A stretch of DNA of 64,000 bases, from NCBI RefSeq assembly GCF_932294415.1, contig NC_065535.1:84031862-84095861 (forward strand), in the 5' to 3' direction. Of the stretch, positions 47,213 to 58,068 are shown one piece after another. The first letter of the stretch is position 1, and every line of letters begins with the position of its first letter. The notes beneath the pieces were generated by a model that had not been told where the DNA came from, searched no databases, and worked only from the letters and a program-made list of their open reading frames with translations. Source of the stretch: Quercus robur. Its lineage: Eukaryota > Streptophyta > Magnoliopsida > Fagales > Fagaceae. The position numbers and the translations under genes are program-made.

Positions 47213-47988
47213 TACTCTTTTATGGAATTGAAGCCCTCTATAGTTGGTAAACTCACAAATCAGTGAAACTAATTTCCATTTAACTTGTCCCCTTCAAAAT
47301 ACAACAACCCTATTTGAATTGTGGTGTGTTTTAAGCCATTTATGTACTAATAACTTGGCCCAAAACTCTACCAAATAAAACATATTCATTTGTTCAAATA
47401 TGCATAAAAAACGTTTATTTGTTCAAATATTCCCAAATATGCATAATTATATATATAAATATTTTTTCTTTGAGAAACCATAATTTTATTATGGATTTTA
47501 CTAATAGGGCACACATTAATTTCCATTTTTGAAAAAAAATTTCTCGAGAATTGAAAAAGTAATTACAGTTTTTTCAATTCCCAATAAAATGTTTCCAAAA
47601 AAAGAAAACTTATAAATCACTTGGTATATTTATGTTTGTATTGTTGTGTTTAGGTACGATGCTTGAGTCTAATTATAGGTTTACATGTATTACTCAAAAT
47701 TAATGGAAATTATAACCATCTAGTCACATAAATATTATACACTGTTATCCTAGTGAGTGGGCTAGGGGAGCGTCCCCCTGTTTTGAATAACTTACCCCTA
47801 CCCTCTAATTTTTTTTTATTTTTATTTTTTATAAAAAATAGATATAATTTTATATGTATAATTTTACTAATGGTCCTCTAGGTATAAAGATAAAATTATA
47901 CTACATACATATAAATGAGCAATACATCATTTTCTTCTTATTAATTTTATACCATACGTACGTATCTCAATAAATCAAAGTGTATTCT
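47213..47988. other. AT-rich spacer
   Basis: No gene or clear element was seen. Confidence 0.35.
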
Positions 47989-47997
47989 ATATTTTTC

Positions 47998-48177
47998 GGG
48001 TTTGGCTTACCTCCAATACTTTTTTAACTGGAAGTCTCATTTTGTTTTAAATACACAATGGCAAGTAGTAGTGAGTTTTAATCTTCATATTTTATTTAGT
48101 TAGTGGATGATGTGACAATTTCTCATTAAAATAAAAGGAGATTTCAATTAAAAAAGTACTGGAGGTAAGTCAAACTC
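47998..48177. mobile_element. Mutator-type MITE, 180 bp, 9-bp target duplication
   Basis: Termini GGGTTTGGCTTACCTCCA and TGGAGGTAAGTCAAACTC are inverted repeats, with similarity continuing for about 50 bases. A perfect 9-bp direct repeat ATATTTTTC flanks it at 47989-47997 and 48178-48186. A 9-bp duplication is the signature of Mutator-class transposition. Non-coding. Confidence 0.85.
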
Positions 48178-48536
48178 ATATTTTTCTAAAATAATTAATT
48201 TTTTTTATTAATAATCAATGCATTACTTTTTATCCATTTTATCGCTCTTATACCATATACAACTCATTAAACCAAAGTATAATAGATAAGTAAATCTCTT
48301 TAATATAAATCTTCGTTATTTTCCAATTCTAAACTTTTTATAAAAAGAAATTGCCTTGGAGACTTATAAATATGGACTCTATGTTTTATTTTTTATTTTT
48401 TATTTACGCTTTATTCGTTTCAACATTAACATTTTTAGGAAAATGAATCATTTTTCCAAAAAGTATTTTCAAGAACACAGTCTCATTTTTCTTTTTTTGG
48501 TAGCAATCTTAAAAATGAGTTGGAAATCTATATATT

Positions 48537-48680
48537 GACTTTCCTTATTTAGTTTCACATGAAATAGAGTTACTTTCATTATTATTAATTTATTAGCTTT
48601 GCATGAGATAAAATTGTTTTTAAAAAAAATTGAGCGGAAAGCAACTATATCTCATGTCAAGCTAAATAAGGAAAGTTAAG
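48537..48680. mobile_element. Small inverted-repeat element (MITE candidate)
   Basis: The arm 48537-48578 ('gactttccttatttag...gttactttc') and the arm 48637-48680 ('gaaagcaac...ctaaataaggaaagtt') are inverted copies of about 42 bases around a 58-base loop. The target duplication is not clear. Confidence 0.6.
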
Positions 48681-49659
48681 AGATAGTTTTCATTTGACTC
48701 ACTTTTTATATACTACCACACACGACAAATGTGGAAAATTATCTTCACAAAAAGTTTTTCCTTTTATATATTTCATAATTCTTGAAATTGTTAGTATATT
48801 CTAAACGTGTAATCATTAATTATTTAACAAAAAATAATGTTTATCTAAAATGTTTTCATAATTTTAATTATGATCAACATGAGTTATGTAAAAAAAACTT
48901 TGTGTAACTTTTTTTGATCATAAATGAGAAAATAACATATGTTAAATCTCATTACAAAAATATATTTATTTCTTTCTTTTGAGTTTATTTATTTATTTAT
49001 TTCTATATTTGGCTTGGCCCCTAAAAATAATTTATGGCTCTGCTGCTATTAGTGAGAGTTTGTAAAATTAAAGATTGAGAGATAAAATACAAGCCGCTAA
49101 ATCTCCATTAAAAAAATTGAAACCCCCACATATTTTCATTTACCAACCCACTTTTAATCCAAATAAATATCATACTTATTAGAAAATTTACACTTTCTTT
49201 ATTAATCTATATATATATAGCCTAAACTAAGAGAAAATTCAATTAGATTTCAAATTAAAATTCAATTAGAGTATAATTTGCATCACATGTCCCATCTAAT
49301 CTAAACTTTTTAAATTTTTGTCCCAAGTGAATTAATTCAGTGTAAAAATTGGATTTCAAATAGAGTTCAATTTTGCGCTATGTGTCCTATCTAATCTAAG
49401 TTTTTTTTTTTTTTTTTTAATTGTGCTAAATGAGTTAATCCAATGAAGAAAACGAGAAGTCCAATATAAATAAACCATAAAAAAAAAAAAAAAAAAAAAA
49501 ACCTAATCATATATCTAACTCTATATATAAAATTAGAGGAAAAGAGAGTTTGAATGATTTTATATTTATGAGCCATTTTTTGTGTAACTAAAAATAATTC
49601 AAATTTATAAGTTATTTATGTAACATAACATGGCTATATGCGATCCATTACTAACTAGG

Positions 49660-49698
<39 letters not shown>

Positions 49699-50005
49699 AA
49701 AACTTAGAGAAAATTCAATTAGAATCAAAATTGGATTTTGTTTTTGTTAGCTTTTCATAAAAATTAAATTGTTTAGATTTTTATTATTATTGTTATTTTT
49801 TCTCTAAACTAATAAGCGTATTTTTTATATTGATTCTATTTAGATGTTTTGTATGCGAATATCTTGAACCTTAAAAATTGTAATTAAACTGAACAATCCC
49901 ATGCACCTATCCCCATTCAATTTAGGAGATATTATTGGAACAATTTTTTTTTTTTTTCATTTAGTGTTTTATTTAGTATAATTTCATGTATAATGATTAT
50001 AAATT
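48681..50005. other. AT-rich spacer with microsatellite
   Basis: Contains an imperfect direct repeat of 'tcccatctaatctaa' and 'tcctatctaatctaag' blocks (about 49288-49400), long T- and A-runs at 49402-49419 and 49480-49500, and an (AT)n microsatellite at 49661-49694. No exon was seen. Confidence 0.45.
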
Positions 50006-50010
50006 GATAT

Positions 50011-50949
50011 TGTAGGGATAAGGGCCCAAAATCATATATTGGGTTTTGGGTTTTGTCCAAGGACGTTGACTGGTTCGAGGGACAAATAGTTATGAGGGGT
50101 TCTAATTTAAAGTCTCATAAGTAAGGAATGAATGAAATGTGGTCTGAGGAGGAACTCCTTCTCGGATATGATGAATGCAGCTCAAGTATGTATTCCAGCA
50201 ATTAGAGTGACCCTCCAAGAAGCTCCAGTGATAGGGACGTGCCTCATAAACATACGAGATGGAAGGAAACCTAAAAATATCTAAGGGAAAACTGCTACCA
50301 CCGCATTAAATGCACTACAGCTACTTTTCTGGTCGCATTTATGTGGAGAAGATCCTTAAACAGTACTGTCTTAGTTACCACCACTCATAGGAAGCCAAAG
50401 AGGGTGTCTGATAGGACAGACACTCAAGTAAGGGCTCAAATAATTAACAAGTGTAGGATCAAGATGATCCCAAGGGAGTTATATAATGTGAGAGACCCTC
50501 CATGAGATAGGGATCGAAAATTCTTCAGAGAGTACTGTAGCAATCAAAATTATACTTGTAATCAGTTTAATTGATTTATATGGAGATAAACCTCCTCAGA
50601 CAATGAATTCATTCAGCTCTACGTTCTTTGTTCTTGCTTGACCATCTTCTGAAGCTATCCTAACCGTTGTCAAATTCATTAGGGCCTAGTTCTTCGATCC
50701 ATTCTTTATAAATTTACTGTACTAGGCTCACTGGACCAAGATCCCATACATTTTGGGTTTGGGCTGCAATGAATTCATTCAGCTCTACGTTCTTTGTTCT
50801 TGCTTGACCATCTTCTGAAACTATCCTAACCGTTGTCAAATTCATTAGAGCCTAGTTTTTCGATCCATTCTCTACAAATTTATTATACTGGGCTCACTGG
50901 ACCAAGATCTCATACATTTTGGGTTTGGGCTGCAAATCGAGTCCTTACA
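50011..50949 (+). mobile_element. Solo LTR, 939 bp, same family as 13211 and 52424
   Basis: Starts TGTAGGGATAAGGGCCC and ends GAGTCCTTACA. Flanks are GATAT (50006-50010) and AATAT (50950-50954), a 4/5 match to a target duplication. A TATATAATG box lies near 50480. Inner text 'gcatttatgtggagaagat' and 'tgataggacagac' aligns with the element at 52424. It is longer than its relatives because of an internal 166-bp tandem duplication. No internal retrotransposon region is present. Confidence 0.82.
50601..50935. repeat. 166-bp tandem duplication inside the solo LTR
   Basis: The segment starting CAATGAATTCATTCAGCT at 50601 repeats at 50767 and runs to 'ttttgggtttgggctgcaa'. The copies differ at only a few positions. 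Confidence 0.93.
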
Positions 50950-50954
50950 AATAT

Positions 50955-52418
50955 TGCATATGTAGTATCCAATGGTAATTTTCAAAATTATGTACATAAT
51001 AGCAATGAAATGAGAAATTTGGCGTAACTAATATCATGAAAATCGCAACAAAAAATAAAAATCATTTTAGTATCTCTAAATGTCTTGGTCGAACTAATGT
51101 CCTATATGTTTAATAACTCAAGTTAACATCAATAACACCACTTCAATTTATCATTCTCGTGCGTAAGCATAGGTTACATACTAATTAATATTAATGCACC
51201 AACATTTCACTAAAAGATACGAGTGACTCATGCATAATGAGATGAAGGAGAGTCATTCAAGCTTGAGATGATTTGATAATGTTCAAAGGAAAGTGATGAA
51301 TGCACCAAGGAGGAAGAATGATTTGATTCTAGTTAAATGAACACCAAAAAAAAAAAAAAAAAAAAAACCAAACAAACATGTAAATGGAGACAAAAATTAA
51401 TATTAATAGAAGTAGACAAATGGGACATGTTAATTGAAGGAATAATAAAAAGTATGATTTCAAATAGAATATACTAATGGCAAAGAATACATGTAAATAA
51501 CATTAACTAGTTGGTTGAGAATTCATACCCAACTCAAAATTTTGGGATTTGATTGTTGTTATTGTTGTTGTAATCATGCAACATTTTTTTTTATAAATTA
51601 TATATAATTTTGTAAGCAACTTCAAATATTTTTACGAGGAAAATTTCTACCTGTTTTACAAATGAACAAAAAATACGGGTGCAACCCAATCTGTCTATGT
51701 TATGATCTTGCAGAAAATGTGGCAAAACAACAGCATTTTTCTGCAAGGTGAAAAGTGAGAACCTAAACGAGATTCACTGCAATCTGTTAATCCCTTGACA
51801 TTTGTTAACATTATTAAACGAGAGAAGGAGAGAACAAAAATAAATAAGGATGTTTCAGCCTGGAAGCCGGCTAGATCAATGAATCATATTGGAAGAGTCT
51901 GTGTTTAAAAATTTTATAATCAAAACTCAGCCAAACAAAACAAAACAAAAAAGTTTATAATAAAAATTGGCCTTTTGGCACAATCTTTGGTCAGCATATT
52001 TCAAACTTGTCCACCTCTTGAAATAATCAAACAGGGTCAAATGAGCCTAATTGTTCAATCAAACAAAATTTGGATATGCTTAGTCTTCTAAGTAAGTGTT
52101 GTCGATTGTTAAACAAAGGATTATGATTTTATGAAGGTGAAAACAATTTTTCATGATATTGAAAGTTTTGCCTTTACACGGTACAAGGGAACTTTAAAAA
52201 AACGGCAAATTATTTTTTAAAAGTATTTTCAAAAGGGAAGGTTTGGCTCTAAATCGGTTTAAAGTTATCTTCTTCCAACCTATTATGTGACAATTGAAGA
52301 GATCATCAATATATAATTTTAGCCACATGACTTTTTTAGTGAATCACGTGACTTGTTTAAATAATACACAATGATAGTCTTTTTTTTTTCTTTTTTCTTT
52401 TTTTAAGAATGCACAATG
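50955..52418. other. Intergenic spacer
   Basis: AT-rich, with an A-run at 51347-51367 and a (TTG)n-like tail near 51546-51575 that resembles the RTE tail in BRIZ intron 9. No exon is supported. Confidence 0.4.
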
Positions 52419-52423
52419 ATAGC

Positions 52424-53111
52424 TGTGGGGTACAAGAATTTAAATAAGGTATTTGCGTCACGTGTTATACCCATAGCCAAGGGGGCCATTATTGTGCTGA
52501 GGAGATCACACACTCGGACAGTAAGGCCATATCAGTGGCACGTTACTAGAGGAGGTCATACTGTAGAGAAAGAGTTTTGGGGAGGGGGTTAGCCCTGACA
52601 TGACTAAAGGGATGGTGGCTACCCTCACATTTAATGCATCCCACCAAACCTCCTGACTGCATTTATGTGGAGAAAACTCCTGAACAATGTTATCTTGGTT
52701 GCCCCAACTCACAAGGGGCTTGGGAATGTGTCTGATGGGACAAATACTCAAATAATGGCTTGGACGATCAGCAAATGGAGGGTTAAAATCATCTAAAGAG
52801 AGTTATATAATGTAAGAGACCCTCTAGGGAGAGGGGATTGGAAATTCTATAGAAAAAACACTATAGCAAGAAGAACTGAAATTGTATCCAAGTTTAAAGG
52901 AAATATATATAAGGACAACTCTCCTTGGATTTGGCCGAGGAAGGTTTTCTTTGCACAGAACTTGTTTTATTATCTTTGGTTCACTGTGCGTATTGTCTAA
53001 TTCATTGAAACCTAGCCTTTAAGCCCACTCTCTACAAATTCATTGTGTTGGACTCTTTGAGCCTGAATCCATTCATCTTTTGGGCTTAGGATCCAAAAAC
53101 CTGCCCTTACA
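52424..53111 (+). mobile_element. Solo LTR, 688 bp, target duplication ATAGC
   Basis: Starts TGTGGGGTACAAG and ends CTGCCCTTACA, with perfect 5-bp repeats ATAGC at 52419-52423 and 53112-53116. A TATATAATG box lies near 52804. It shares 'gcatttatgtggagaaaact', 'tgatgggacaaatactcaa' and 'tataatgtaagagaccctc' with the other two members. No internal region. Confidence 0.87.
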
Positions 53112-53116
53112 ATAGC

Positions 53117-55261
53117 CTTATAATTTCTTACTTAATGGGTTGGAAGATATAGTTACAAACCAAATTGGAGCCAAACCTTATCATTTTCAAAATAAAAAAA
53201 TGATTGAGATTTACAATTTTAAAAATCTTATAAATTAAACCCTCTATTTTTGTTAGTTTCAAATCAAATCCTAGAATTTTTAATATCATATCAATTTAAC
53301 CCCCCATTATCAATCTGATAAATCGAACCCCAAAAATCCAAAGTTTAAATTAGGGGTAGAGTTTTCCTCTAAACTAATTTGAAAAAAAGTTCCTTTAATC
53401 CATTACACACAACTTAAAAAATTATCCGCATATACTTTTAGTTATATAACATACTTGATAATCATATGTAACTTTAAAATTATTTAATAAATCATGTGAT
53501 TTTATATAGTTATGATTTTATAAGCTATGGGTTGAACTTGGAGAAGAATCTCCCAATCCAATTTGATGGAAAGTTTTGTGACTTTAAAAGTATATTGTTC
53601 GGTTTTGAACTAGCTAGACTATAATGTTTAGTTTGTGATATTCTTAAATTTCAAGATTTAATTTATAATTTTTGAATTATAATTGTAGTTTAATTTTGCG
53701 CTAAATATCCATTATAATTTTCTTAATTTAGATGCTAAGTGACTTTTTTTTTTTTGGCACAAAAGTGACTTTTTTACACTTAGTACAAAAATTAAGACAA
53801 TCACTTCACTCACTTAGATAAGATAGTTTCATCATCATCGTTCATTATATTTAGTGCAAAAGTTGAGATGACAACCTCATCATCACTATTGTCGAATATT
53901 TTTGTGTATAAGCACAAGTTACAAACTAGAATAAGATTCAAAATTAAATTCAAACACACAAAAAGAAAAACACACAGTTAATTAAAAATTTACATGAAAA
54001 CTTTTGGACTTTGAGCAAAACTTATAGGTATTTGTGCTTTATTTGTTTAAAGTTTATATATATTTTTTTAAATCTCACATTGGAAGATAAATCAAAGAGT
54101 TATAGTAGGAATACTATAAATTTTATTCTATATAGCACTAATTATTTAAAAAAAAAAATTAAGTATTCTTTTTTTTTTTTTTTTGGGCAAGAGGCTAGCT
54201 AGGAGCTTTAATATTTTTCTTTTTGGGCAAAATTTACCTCAAAACTAGTTTGTAGTTATTTCTGTGATGATTTATAATAATGTTCATAACTTCATATATA
54301 TATATATATATATATTAAGGGTTTTACTAACATATACTCTTAGATTATATCTTAGTAAACTGTTTTAGAAAATATACAAGTCACTAGTTATTCTAGGAGC
54401 ATAATCTTTACCATACCATTTTTTACAACTATTTTTTATGACTGACTAAACATTATTTTCACACGGTTTCACCCTTTTTATCTAATTCAGTTGGTCACAC
54501 ATTACAGTCGTGGCAAAATAGGTGTGCCCTAAGATTTTCTGGCAAATCACACACTTCAATGCTGGCTGGATGACAAGCGCCACACGCAGAGAGCGAGTTC
54601 TAGTACCCTTGTCTACTTAAGCGCGTAGGGTTTAAAATCTTTAAATAGCACCTGCCCAGCAGACTGCAGTACTTTTTTTTGCTTATCGTACAAACGTGTG
54701 ACAGACGTCTGTTAAATCAGATAAAAGTGGTGACGGCCATTCTACACCGAAAATTAAAAAAGAAAAAAAGAAAAAAGAAAGTTCATAAATAGAACAGTTT
54801 TTAATTATCGTCTCAAAATATCGTGAAGGGATATTTTAAAAGTGCTCTATGAGTCTCTGTGACACACGTCATTTTCTCGTGGCGGAAACAACCGCACGTC
54901 AAATCTATGTGACGCAGGACATCATAAGCGATTCTAATCAGATCATTTTGTAATTATCTATGAAGGAGCGGGTAGTGATCACATGGGAAACACTTCATTA
55001 TAAGACCACTTTGGTGTTTTTTTTTTAAAATATTTTATTTTACGTTTTTGCCATAAGTTTTGCTTTGACTTTCAACTTTCAAGGGCTACTTGCAATTTGC
55101 AATTGATTTTTTTGTTTTTTTGAATTTTTGGTTTTGGGTGTGACACGTGGAACTTCATAGTACCCACCACCGTCTTACGGATTGCTTTCCATCCAAATTG
55201 TCTACCTCATTAATGATCTAGGGTTGAGAACAATCCACTAATGATCTAGGGTGAAATGACA
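53117..55261. other. Intergenic spacer; one less AT-rich block
   Basis: AT-rich overall, with an (AT)n tract at about 54294-54315. The block 54480-54960 is richer in G+C and contains several ACGT or TGACG words (CACACGTCA, GCACGTCA, TGTGACGCA) and a TTTAAATAG TATA-like box near 54642, but no exon follows that I can support. Confidence 0.4.
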
Positions 55262-55800
55262 CTTTAGCGTTATAATCCTACTTTTTATCATCAAATTAAG
55301 ACCCCAATCAATTTTTTATATAGTTTCTAATCTCTTATATAACTATTAGGACACGTTTGGTACATTGTAATAATTATTATATGGGAATAGAAATAAATAT
55401 TACAATGAATACATTAAAAAGAATGTGTAATTAAATCATTTTTAAGTCCAATTTTTTAAAATACACTTATTTTAAGGTATTCAAAATATAGCTAATAATT
55501 AACAACAAGTAAAATTTATTTTCTTTCCTTTTGAAGATGTGGCAACTAATAGGTTTTTATGAAATTTTTAAAAAAATTATTACATAAGGTGAAAGAATAA
55601 ATATTCAGTATTTTTGATAAAGAATAGTTATTCCTCATTTTGAAGAATAACTATTCATAAGGAATAACTATTCATTATAATAAAAATATAACCAAACAAT
55701 CGAATAGTTATGCCATAGGAATATTTATTACATTATAGTGTCTATTACAGTCTACCAAATGTGCCCTTAGAGATTTTACCAATTGAGCTAACTGGAATCT
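55262..55800 (-). mobile_element. SINE on the minus strand, split by a MITE
   Basis: Minus-strand reading gives a tRNA-like head TTAGCTCAATTGGTAAAAT (A box; 55767-55800). It is interrupted by the element at 55349-55766 and resumes at 55348-55262 with 'ttatataagagattag' and 'attgattggggtcttaattt'. I recognise this head-and-body text as a common dicot SINE layout from memory. The B box is eroded. Confidence 0.5.
55349..55766. mobile_element. PIF/Harbinger-like MITE, 418 bp, TTA target duplication
   Basis: Termini GGACACGTTTGGTACATTGT and the complement of ...CTACCAAATGTGCCC are inverted repeats of about 25 bases. The trinucleotide TTA flanks both ends (55346-55348 and 55767-55769), as for PIF/Harbinger elements. 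Inner sequence has repeated 'gaataactattca' text. No transposase. Confidence 0.7.
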
Positions 55801-55994
55801 ACAAGGGTGAATGAGGCTTGGGTTTTCATCTGATTAAGAATTTAAAAGCTTCTGTAGTTTAGACATTGGTTAAGAAAAAAAAAATTAAGAAAAAAGAAAA
55901 AAATTAATTGTTATTTTTTTACAATTTTTTTAATATTTTTCATAAAAGTAATATCAAAACTTTATAAAATAGCTTATCAAATAAATGGATTAAA

Positions 55995-56192
55995 GACACT
56001 TATTAACAAAACCCTTTCAGTTTATCCCACTATGAAATTCATTGAATCATATCAATTTATTATAAAATATAAGGATGAAAATAGGTTATTTGAGACACTC
56101 ATTAACAAAACCCTTTAAGTTTATCCCACTATGAAATTCATTAAATCATATCAATTTATTATAAAATATAAGGATGAAAATAGGTTATTTGA
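55995..56192. repeat. 99-bp tandem duplication
   Basis: The segment from GACACTTATTAACAAAACCC to 'gaaaataggttatttga' occurs twice in a row with about three differences. Confidence 0.92.
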
Positions 56193-57943
56193 GGTCAGAT
56201 TATAAATACATGTCTCTGTCTTATCCTTTTTTTAAGAGAGAAAAAATTTGTGCAAATTAAACATAGAATAGGAGGAGTTGTGGTGAAACAAAAAGGATGA
56301 CGCCTGTGTTGACGAGAGTGAGAGACATAAGAGACATGAGAGACATAAGAGACACTAGAATAGTAAGAGTAATAGGAGGGAAGATATTTTTATATACATT
56401 GGATAAAGTAAGATTGATTGCAACGATGCAAAGACATTTTTTTCATCCTCACTAAAATCAATTATATTTCTTCAATCATTTAAATAGAAAATTTTTCCTT
56501 CTTTTTTTCACAACAAGGGGTAGGTGGAGACTTTTTAATAGGAAGAATCGAATGATTTCATTGAGCCAAAGTACGCAGCTAATATATGTTTAAATGCTCT
56601 TAGCAAAAAATAACTTAGTTAATTTATATTTAAAGTTTACCAATCTACCAATTTTATAATAAATAAACAGGATTTTAAGAACTTCATAATAGAGTTATCT
56701 TAATCCTTCATAGTTTCCTATAAAATAAAATAAAATTTTAATTCTTTATAGTTCAAATCCCATAGAACTTGTGAGTTGTGACTATTTATCAAAAAAAAAA
56801 AAAAATTATTCAATATTCTAGGAGAATGATAAATATACACTCCTCTTCTTACATGAATAGTAAATTTTATTATGAATTTAATTAGTGAAATTCACTTTTA
56901 TGTAAGAAGAGAAGTATGTATTTATTGTGCTATGAAGCATTTAACTAGCTAGAAAAAGAAGTAGAAGAAAATTTCTCTTACTTTTTCAAGAATCCAAGTA
57001 AAGTAGCAGAGGACTAGAGGTATATGTGGAAGTTTGCTCAAACACGTTTCATGCATGTATCACATCAAAATTGAAATGTAACGCGTACACATCATGAAAG
57101 GTCCATTCTATACGACTTTGTATACTATCCTCCTGTGCAGTGAAAGCGGGGAAACCTAAAAAAAAAAAAAAAAAAGGAAAAGAAAAGAAAAGAAAAGAAA
57201 AAAAAGATATGCTTTTGAAATTAGTGGGGATCTAAGAGGATTTCATAATCCATATACAGATCTAAACAGAGAAACTATGCATCTCTAAGCTGAAAAAGTT
57301 GAAATCATTGAAGTTTTCATCCACAATGATTGCGAATTACAACTAATCGAGAGATCTATCTTTTTTTTTTTTTTTTTTTTTTTTTTGAGAAAAATCAAGT
57401 AATCTATCTTTGTTCAGATTTTGACCATTAGAAATAACAATATACTAATGGAAAGCTCGCAAACTTATAAACTTATAAAGTATATAATTTTTATTTTTGG
57501 AAAATAATAACTAAATAGCAAATAAATACTACATAATCTTATAACTCTCACATAAAGTATAAGCTATCTCATAATGACATTTATATTTAATTTTCTTACA
57601 TGAAAAAGTTTTGAATTCTATATTTAAAAACAATCAAAACACAATTGAAGTAGACCTAAGCGAAAAACCTAATTCAATAATTTATATATATACACACACA
57701 TTACAAATTATTAAAAAAATTTGGAAGTAGAGTTAACTCGCATGGTAATTGAACTGGCACTCAAAACTCTACTAAGTATCACACTATATAAAAAAATTAA
57801 AATAAAACATATATAAAATATCAAGAAATTGTTAATAAAAAGTTAATAAGTTAATAGTAAAAGAAAGTTCCTAATATTAAGAATTTCAAATAGTAATTAG
57901 GAATTTTTTTTTTTTTTTTAATATAAGATGGAAGTTATGTATG
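56193..57943. other. AT-rich spacer
   Basis: Contains a short GAGACATAA repeat (about 56326-56355), a (GAAAA)n tract at about 57174-57205, a T-run at 57361-57386 and small inverted repeats, but no supportable exon. Confidence 0.4.
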
Positions 57944-58068
57944 TATTCTAGTTTAATTTAAGTGTATGTGTTTGAAACTCTTTCCTGAAGACTTGAACTA
58001 TGATCTTTACCCAGTTACCCCCCCCCCCCCCCAACAAGTACCATATGCAAAGAGGTGCAGTGGTAAAT
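57944..58068 (-). mobile_element. tRNA-derived SINE, second copy
   Basis: Related to the copy at 14155-14291 in the same minus orientation: tail 'attctagtttaatttaagtg', B-box region 'gacttgaactatgatcttta' on the + strand, and head 'aagaggtgcagtggt'. The position matching 'caccccacaaac' in the other copy has grown to a 15-base C run (58018-58032). Confidence 0.6.
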
